Assembly (NCBI GenBank): GCA_009801085.1
Contig: VNWV01000001.1
Coordinates: 2,480,001-2,544,000, forward strand
Direction of reading: 5' to 3'
Origin: Lasiodiplodia sp. COLG20
Taxonomy: Eukaryota > Ascomycota > Dothideomycetes > Botryosphaeriales > Botryosphaeriaceae
DNA length: 64,000 nt
A program made the translations under genes and the position numbers. Position 1 is the stretch's first letter, and every line of letters starts with the position of its first letter. Positions 57,655 through 64,000 of the stretch are shown here, piece by piece. Below the pieces are notes generated by a model. That model did no database searches. It was given only the letters and a program-made list of their open reading frames with translations, and was not told the DNA's origin.

Positions 57655-60096
57655 ATGCTTGCGACACCTTCGAGCAGCGGCAACCCCCCTTCGGAGCCAC
57701 CGCAGGCGCCGCAGCAGCAGCCGAAGCGCAAGCCGCGCAAACCTCGTGGTCGGGGGCTGCGCACGACAACCGGCTGGTGAGTGCGCCATCCGCCCAGACG
57801 CCGCAGCCGAGCGCACCATCATCATCGATGGCGTCGCACAGCAACAATGCTGACTGTGCAGTGCCGTCTGCCGCGCCCGCCATATGAAATGCGATGAAGT
57901 CAAGCCGATCTGTGGGCCCTGTTCCAAGGGCAACCGCCCTTGCGTCTACCACGCGCCCGCCAAGGTAACCTGCCCACCATCCCGTCCCCAACCCAGCCCA
58001 ATCCAGCCTCGCGCCTTGTAGGGCTGAGTCCACGCGGCATGACCACAGAAGAGCCGCCTGCGCCCAGGCCACTCGGCTGTTCGGTCCGCCGTCTGGCTGC
58101 CCTTCCCCAGCTCATGTCCCCGGAGATCCCCATGCCCCGACCCCAGCCGAGCCCCCGTCACTCACTCCCGTAGACCGCACCCAGCACGCAGCCCCCTCCC
58201 GGCGCCGCCTCCTCGCGGTCCGCCCCGTCCGCTTCCCAACTTTCTCTCGACCAGCAGCCCGCCCTGCACCTGCAGCATGCCCAAGCACCGCAGCAGCCCC
58301 CGCAGACGGCGGTCCAGTTCCGCCTGCCCTCGCTCCAGCAGGCCTCGCAGCAGCCAGGTGAGATGGTGCAGGGCGGAGGGTCCCTCGCACCCGCGGCACA
58401 GGTGCGCTGGGATCCGTCGGTTGGGGTTCCAGTGCTGCGGGAAACCGCCCGCAAGGACCAGGCGGCGGGCGAGGGCTCAGCAGCAGCACAGCAGCACATC
58501 TCCCCGCCTGTGACATGGACTGGCCCCGAGGACACCATGAGTCCGCAGAGCACCCTGAGCTCCAATGCCTACTCTGCTGAGATTGCCCCCCTGCGCTGGT
58601 TCGGTCTTCTGGCCGACGACGCAGACAATCTTCACCCTGTAGAGTTCAGTGGCCAACCGCTCGGTCAACGCTCCCACAACGCAGACGAATCAAGCTTCAA
58701 TAGTCTGCGCGCGGCCAGCTTTTCTACGCAGGGCTTCCACAGCCCCTCGGTCTCTGTGGGTACTCCTGTCGCCAGCTTCCCGCCCCGCATCTCTTCCACG
58801 CCCGGGTCGCAGCCCGACGCCCCAATGAACACGGCCGAGCAAAAGTGTTGGCAAAGCACCGTGATTCTGCGCGACGACGAGACACCCGTTTTTAGGCACT
58901 TTGTCGACAACCTCAGCTTTTGGCTGGACTTGTACGACCCGCTCAAGCACTTCTCTTCGCTCGTCCCGCAGCTGGCAATGAGGAACGAGGGCTTGATGAA
59001 GGCGATCCTGGCCCTGTCGTCTCGCCATCTCTCCATTAGGCCCGGCATCAACGGCGAGACGATGGACCGCACTGCAGCAGTGCAGTACTATGCCGAGACG
59101 CTCCAGTACCTCCAGGGCGCCATGCGCTACGAGTCCTTTAACCGAAGCGTCGAGCTGCTGGCAACGGCGCTGATCGTCTCCAAGTACGAGATGATCGACG
59201 GTGCCGGAAGCGGCTGGGAACGCCACCTAAAGGGCGTCTTCTGGATTCAACGGTCGCAAGATATCAACGGGCAATCTGGCGGGCTCAAGCAGGCGGTGTG
59301 GTGGAGCTGGCTGCGACAGGACGTATGGGCTGCTTTCCGTGAACGGAGGCGCTGCTTCAGCTTCTACAAACCTACTCGACCCTACCAGCTCATGGATCAG
59401 TACGACATGGCCTCGCGAGTCGTTTATCTGCTCGCGCAGGCCGTCAATTATGCGTCGGAAGAGGAGACCAAGATGGGCGAGGTGAACTTACAGTTGAGGA
59501 TCGACCGGGCGGATATGCTGTTCAATATGCTAGAGGAATGGCGCATGAACTTGACCGTGCATTTCAACCCGCTGCCTCTGCATAGCGCCGAGACTGAGAA
59601 TAGCGGCCCATTCAAACCCATTTGGATAAACCCACCTGGCTTTGGTACGTGATCTCCAAACACCGGCCTTCCCGCGGCGGCAGCAGCAGCTGTAGCCATC
59701 GGTCCAGCCTCGCGTGCAAAGGCTTTGTCTGCTGTCCCCCAATGTACAGAGCTGACTGAGTCCACAGCCGCCGCTATCCAAATGCACCACTTCGCGCGCA
59801 TCCTCCTCCTCATCCACCAGCCCGCTGCTGGTGGCTATCGCGAGTATCTGGCGCGCGAGAAGGAACTCAACAACGCCATCGACATGATCGTTGGCCTCGC
59901 CATGACCATTGACTACGAGCCGGCCGAAGTTGTCTCTACGCAGTGTCTCTACGCTGCCGGGCTGTACGCAAACGAAGTCTTCAAGCGCGAGAAGATCTGC
60001 GAGCTCATCGAGAAGCATCAACGCAGCACCGGGTGGCCAGTACAGAGCCTTGCCGAGGAACTACGTAACGAGTGGGCCAGGACCAGACCTCCTTGA
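57655..60096 (+). CDS. Zn2Cys6 transcription factor with Fungal_trans_2-type domain
   Basis: Four exons (57655-57776, 57862-57964, 58174-59644, 59768-60096) give 674 residues. After a Pro/Gln-rich start and a basic stretch (KRKPRKPRGRGLRTTTG) comes the binuclear cluster C41xxC44x6C51x6C58xxC61x6C68. The first intron splits the codon of C41. A Gln/Pro-rich linker leads to a helical regulatory domain from about residue 250 (NTAEQKCWQSTVILRDDE, FRHFVDNLSFWLDLYDP, LKAILALSSRHLS with MKAI variant). It fits the PF11951 fungal transcription-factor domain. The second intron (57965-58173, 209 nt) is unusually long here, and its acceptor is a TAG lying in frame with exon 3, so the boundary is less certain than the others. 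Nuclear; it is likely to regulate the neighbouring DAK1, MFS and SDR genes, by position only. Confidence 0.82.
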
Positions 60097-61497
60097 GAGA
60101 TGATTCCGCAAACTTACGATGGCTTTTTTGCTGGCAAATAGATACACACCCTTCGGAGTCAATTTCTGCGCGCGTTCCCAGGACCCAGGCTGGATGGCAG
60201 TCAAGAACCAACTCCTGACAGATTCGCCGGGTATGCATGCGTTCTTTAATCAAAGTCCATTATGAGGATCGGTGGGGGGAGGCATTTCCGCGCTGGAGTG
60301 TTCCATCGCCGGTGTTTAAACTGACTTCAGATGGGCGCAGGCTGGCGCCATGAGCGAGATTATGAAAGGAAAAAGGAATCTGGGAATGTAAGGAGAGGGG
60401 GGAGCAGCCAAGTTGAACAGGCGAGTGGTGTCGGCAAGTAGCGGCGCGTACTCGGTTGCATCAGGGAGAGGCAGAAGGCTGGACAGGAATTGCGGGGACG
60501 AGGGACTTGGGGCCCCCTCTCAGGTGACCGCTGCATCAGGTTCATCAACCCCGAGATCTACAGCACAACTCGCGGCGCTGCTCATCCTAAGAAGCAAATT
60601 GATAAGATCGTCGAGCGGCGATACCTGTTCCTCATATAGATCGAGGGTGCGGCCAAAAGGCCGAACCGTGTCTCCGCGCCATGCGCGCTAAGCAGGCCTT
60701 GTGAGATGGATGTCAGATCTGGGGGGTAGGGAAGACGCGCCGCTGCCATGGTTCTGGTGTGAGAGCACCACGGGCGATGGGCGGACTTGTGCCCGTAATG
60801 ATTAACCCAGGGAAGCTGGGGAAATCAGGCCACTTTCGATCGCGGTAGCTGCCAGGGCGTGAACCTGGTTGCTTACGGCACATGAGAACTAAGGCTTGGC
60901 ATGTCACCAGTCCTTTCTAGAAGCCTCGTCTAAATCCTCGCGCCACGTGCGACGAGTGAGATGTTCGTGCGGTCCGCCATTCCCCGCCTTCTTCCCGCCT
61001 TCTCCAAGCCTTCTTCCGCTAAAGCATTCTGGGGAAAACCCCGGGGGTGGGGTAATGCGGCACCCATTCTGGTATTCGGAAAGGGCTCCGGTACTCAGCC
61101 TTCCTACGACCCCCTTATCCATCTCTTACACTGAACCTTAATTATTATCACGTCTTTTACGCGGGTTGCGTGCTTGAAAGCTTAACTTCGTGCAGTAGCG
61201 TACGCCTTGAGCCTCGATTTCCCACGCACCCCGCACTTCACACGCTCTTATCATTTACGCGACGTCGACAACGCTTTGATTGGCCCGTCGCCGACATGCC
61301 ATGTCATGTCACACAAACTCGGCAGTCGCTTTGCACTAACATCGGAAGAGTAAGGTCCAGCCGACGTTATCAATGGTGGGGGATACGATGGAAGGCACTC
61401 CCACTACCATTTGTATTCCACCTTACATCCCCAAAGCCATCTTCCTGCCATGATGTAGACCATTTCACTCCAACACTGCGCTTCTCAGCCCTCAACC
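60097..61497. other. Intergenic, no gene recognised
   Basis: 1.4 kb between two plus-strand genes. Near 61029-61052 there are CTGGGG and GTGGGG words flanking GGGGAAAACCCC, matching the SYGGRG site of CreA/Mig1-type carbon repressors; this is a weak prediction. Short open frames only. Confidence 0.45.
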
Positions 61498-62939
61498 ATG
61501 CTGGCCGACACTGCACCCAGCCTCCGCAACCTCTTTCCCAACGCCCTCTCCCTCCTCTCGCTCTCCATCCTGCTCCCGCTCTTCCTCCATCTCCTCTGGC
61601 GCCTGCTACTCAACCCCCAAAACCCTAAACCCTCCACTCAAGCCCACCCCGACGAAAAGCCCTCGACCAAGAAGTCTTCCTTCTACGGCACCCCCACCAC
61701 CACTCCCCTCAACTTCACCACCGTCGCGCCCTTCCCCACCCTCCCCTCCTCATCATCTTCATCTTCCTCCTCCTCCCCACATGTCTCCACCGAGCCCGAC
61801 CGCTGGTACCGCGACCGCTCGCTCATCGCCGCGCCCGACGGCGGCCGTGTCTACACGCCGACCATGGCGCTGCGCACCTGCCCCTTCGACGACTGGCTGC
61901 GCGTCGACACGAACTACCCGGCGCGCATGACGCACAAGCGCAACGTCCTCGACGCCTACGGCTGGAAGAAGGTCGGCGGCGCCATGGCGTGCAGGCCCGA
62001 GGCGGAGGCGGCGGTAAGGGAGTTGCTCGGGTATTTGGGCGAGTATTTGCCGAGGCGGTTTCCGGGGGTGTGGGTGAGGGAGGGAGGTAGGTGGTTGAGG
62101 AGCTGGGTGACGGGGGAGAGGTTTGAGTTGGTGGAGCCGTGGGGTGGGCTGCACCCGTTGGAAGTGGTGGCGAGGGTGACGGAGGAGGATTTGGCGGTTT
62201 TGGTGCCGGGGAAGGGCGGAGATGGGGAAGAGGAGGAGGAGGAGGAGGAGGAGGAGGAGGAGGAGGAGGAGTATGTGCTCAAGGCGGCGGTGAGCGCGTT
62301 TCCGGCGGGGTTTGATATACAAGAGAAGATGGATCAGCCGCTCACGGCGATCCACGAGCCGGTTCCGACGTATAAGGAGAAATTGAAAAGGGCGATGAAT
62401 AAGTAGATACCCGTTGGACTGACGCTTCTTTCAAGAGACGGAGCGGATTTGAAGAACTTTTTTTTAGCTGACTATTCACAGGTTCTTCAAGAATGTGACT
62501 GCTGATCGGCTCTTGATGCGTGTCAATTGGGGTATCAATGACCGGGAAGAACTCTTTTTTCTTGATGGCACGCATCTTTACGAGGGCGACGAGGCGACAG
62601 TAGATGAAAAGATCGATATAAACCAAGTCCAACTGCGTATCGAGCGGCAGGTGGTGCGCCGCTTGCCTGGATCTGGGGCTATATGCATGTTGACTAAGAC
62701 GTATGATACGACTTACGGAGGAAAAATTGTACGAAGCTGACACTGCAGGCAGTTACCTCTACCGCTTGGTCGAAATCGCTGAAGAGCCTGGTTTTGCAGC
62801 AAGGCTGGGCGGCATGTTGCATAAGCTGCCCGAGAAGCTCGCATTCTACAAGCGCAAGCCTGTATGGGGTAAAGCTGTGTTGGCGTATTTGGATGAAATG
62901 GCGGCAAAGCATCCCGCATTACCTGCCGATGATGAATAG
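61498..62939 (+). CDS. DUF3445 / HODM-like heme-dependent oxidative N-demethylase family protein
   Basis: Three exons (61498-62402, 62482-62700, 62753-62939) give 436 residues. A hydrophobic segment at about 16-38 (LSLLSLSILLPLFLHLLWRLL) suggests a membrane anchor, followed by a Ser/Pro/Thr linker. The family domain starts MALRTCPFDDWLRVDTNYPARM and continues with FFKNVTADRLLMRVNWGIND, LRIERQVVRRLPGSGAI, TKTYLYRLVEI and VWGKAVLAYLDEM, in the order seen in DUF3445 (HODM alpha-subunit-like) proteins. Bacterial relatives are described as dimethylamine-oxidising hemoproteins; the fungal substrate is unknown. A run of 15 Glu (62227-62271, GAG repeats) is inserted in the domain. The stop right after exon 1 (AAG TAG) is avoided by the donor GTAGAT, and the splice restores MNKFFKNV. 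Confidence 0.85.
62227..62271 (+). repeat. Coding (GAG)n microsatellite, 15 Glu codons
   Basis: One GAA plus fourteen GAG codons in a row encode 15 glutamates within the DUF3445 gene. Length change would alter the protein without shifting the frame. Confidence 0.85.
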
Positions 62940-63385
62940 ATGACACGGCACCCGGTACAATTCTTTTTAGCTAGTAGAGTTAAAGTTCTTCTGCAAAGTA
63001 AGTACCTTCCACAAATGACCGGCAGATAAAAGGATGCATTTAAGTTGATAAATGAAACGCATACGCGAGCTTCAGAATCAATACATGATACAATGAGCTC
63101 GAAAGTCTTAACAGGCCTGGAGTATTGAGGGTTGTAAAACGGTGTGGCGTGAAACAGTTTATCCGCGCCTGTTGTGGCTTAGTTGGCACTCTATTCGCTG
63201 CAATTGATCTGCCGCAGGAACGGCGGGCCGTCGGGCTGGCCACGGACTCCAGTGCTCCACACTTTAACAAAATGACAGCGAGCGCTTAAGATATAAGGCT
63301 TGCAAAGGTCAAGCAAAGGTTAAGCTTTCCTCCTAGTTAGCTCTTTGAACTTCTTTGTGCATACTTTTTTCGATCACTGTTTACC
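62940..63385. other. Short intergenic region with CBM1-gene promoter
   Basis: 446 bp between two plus-strand genes. A TATAAG element at 63292-63297, 94 bp before the next start, is a possible core promoter. Nothing else was seen. Confidence 0.45.
63292..63297 (+). promoter_or_regulatory. Possible TATA element of the CBM1 gene
   Basis: TATAAG in the context AGATATAAGGC lies 94 bp upstream of ATG 63386 on the coding strand. It is a suboptimal TATA match at a plausible distance. Confidence 0.35.
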
Positions 63386-64000
63386 ATGCACTCTTTCAAC
63401 GTTGCAGCGGCCGCTGTTGGCCTCCTTGCCAGTCCAGCGCTCAGTCAGGCAAGCGCGTGGGGACAATGCACGTAACTCTGCTTGTGGAACCTGCATGCAT
63501 AATTAGCTGACATTTACCAGGTGGCGGTAGCGGATATTCTGGCAGCACCTCTTGCGTCTCTGGTCGGTTTTCTGAACGACACTTGATCACTTTCAGCTTA
63601 CCTAACAATGTCTAGGATACGCTTGCGTGAAATTAAGGTATTTCTATGACTCTTGATGAGACAGCCTCATAAACACAGAAAGCTAATGCTCCCAGTGACT
63701 GTACGGCAAGACCCTCCAACGCATCTATCGAAACAGTGATCTAAAACTCCTTCTCTCAGCCTACTCGCAGTGCCAACCCGGAACCGCCTCCACCACCCTA
63801 GCAACCGCCACGTCCGGCGGCGCCACACCTAGCGCCACCACCGCCCCAACCAACGGCAGCACCGTCGCCGGCCCGGGCACGACGCTGCAGGACGGCTACC
63901 TCTGGATCCGGGCGGTCGAGGAGCCCAACTTCCACAAGTACCTGCAGTCGGCGCCGCTGTACTCGGCCGGCACCGCGACCATCGACCTCTACACGCAGGC
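63386..64000 (+). CDS. Secreted CBM1 protein, 3'-truncated by the window edge
   Basis: Visible exons are 63386-63467, 63521-63562, 63616-63637, 63696-63700 and 63760 to the window end. Residues 1-22 form a signal peptide (MHSFNVAAAAVGLLASPALS). A family-1 carbohydrate-binding module follows at once: WGQCGGSGYSGSTSC, VSGYACVKLSDSYSQC, with the standard Cys spacing. This spacing requires a GC-AG first intron (donor GCACGT at 63468) and a 5-nt fourth exon; all other readings break the frame. A Thr/Ser/Gly linker leads to a module beginning LQDGYLWIRAVEEPNFHKYL and cut at the window edge. I do not recognise its catalytic family with confidence. The protein probably binds cellulose outside the cell. 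It resembles a plant-biomass enzyme or accessory protein. Confidence 0.75.

Noticed and set aside
61615..61632. Telomere-like AACCCTAAACCCT word
   Set aside because: It lies inside the DUF3445 coding exon (NPQNPKPS) and has fewer than two full repeats.

Overview
The window is nuclear DNA of a filamentous ascomycete (Pezizomycotina). The gene families suggest Dothideomycetes, but that placement is inference. The evidence is short GT-AG introns (mostly 46-113 nt), the fungal-only proteins (Chs7, Kre1-like, WSC-type glyoxal oxidase, CBM1 protein, fungal STAND N-domain, Zn2Cys6 regulator) and genes on both strands separated by long gaps. I support 18 protein genes, 17 complete and one cut by the right edge. 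Exon structures were rebuilt by eye from splice signals and reading phase. No tRNA, rRNA, transposon or CRISPR was found.

Left part (1.7-32 kb) is rich in cell-surface functions. It holds a Kre1-like GPI protein, a GPI-anchored GH16 glucanase, a Cdc25-type Ras exchange factor, a C2H2 regulator, the chitin synthase export chaperone Chs7, an ankyrin protein with a STAND-type N-terminal domain, a processive family-2 glycosyltransferase resembling ZtGT2, and a membrane-anchored GH16 protein. Cdc25 and the C2H2 gene point away from each other across a 4.8 kb GC-rich gap.

Middle part (35-46.6 kb): a secreted WSC-glyoxal oxidase, a 52-residue cysteine-rich mini-protein not previously marked by length-limited gene finding, and the head-to-head housekeeping pair UTP8 (rRNA processing) and ELG1/ATAD5 (PCNA unloading, with a PIP box in its first exon). 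A 3.4 kb gap with no convincing gene follows.

Right part (50-60 kb): two divergent pairs form a compact candidate catabolic cluster. The first pair is an SDR polyol/ketose oxidoreductase and an MFS anion/cation symporter. The second is a dihydroxyacetone-kinase family enzyme and a Zn2Cys6 regulator. By analogy with fungal polyol clusters it may import and phosphorylate a polyol or short ketose; the substrate cannot be read from the sequence. The window ends with a DUF3445 (HODM-like) gene carrying a 15-Glu tract, and the start of a secreted CBM1 protein whose cellulose-binding module reads correctly only through a GC-AG intron and a 5-nt microexon.
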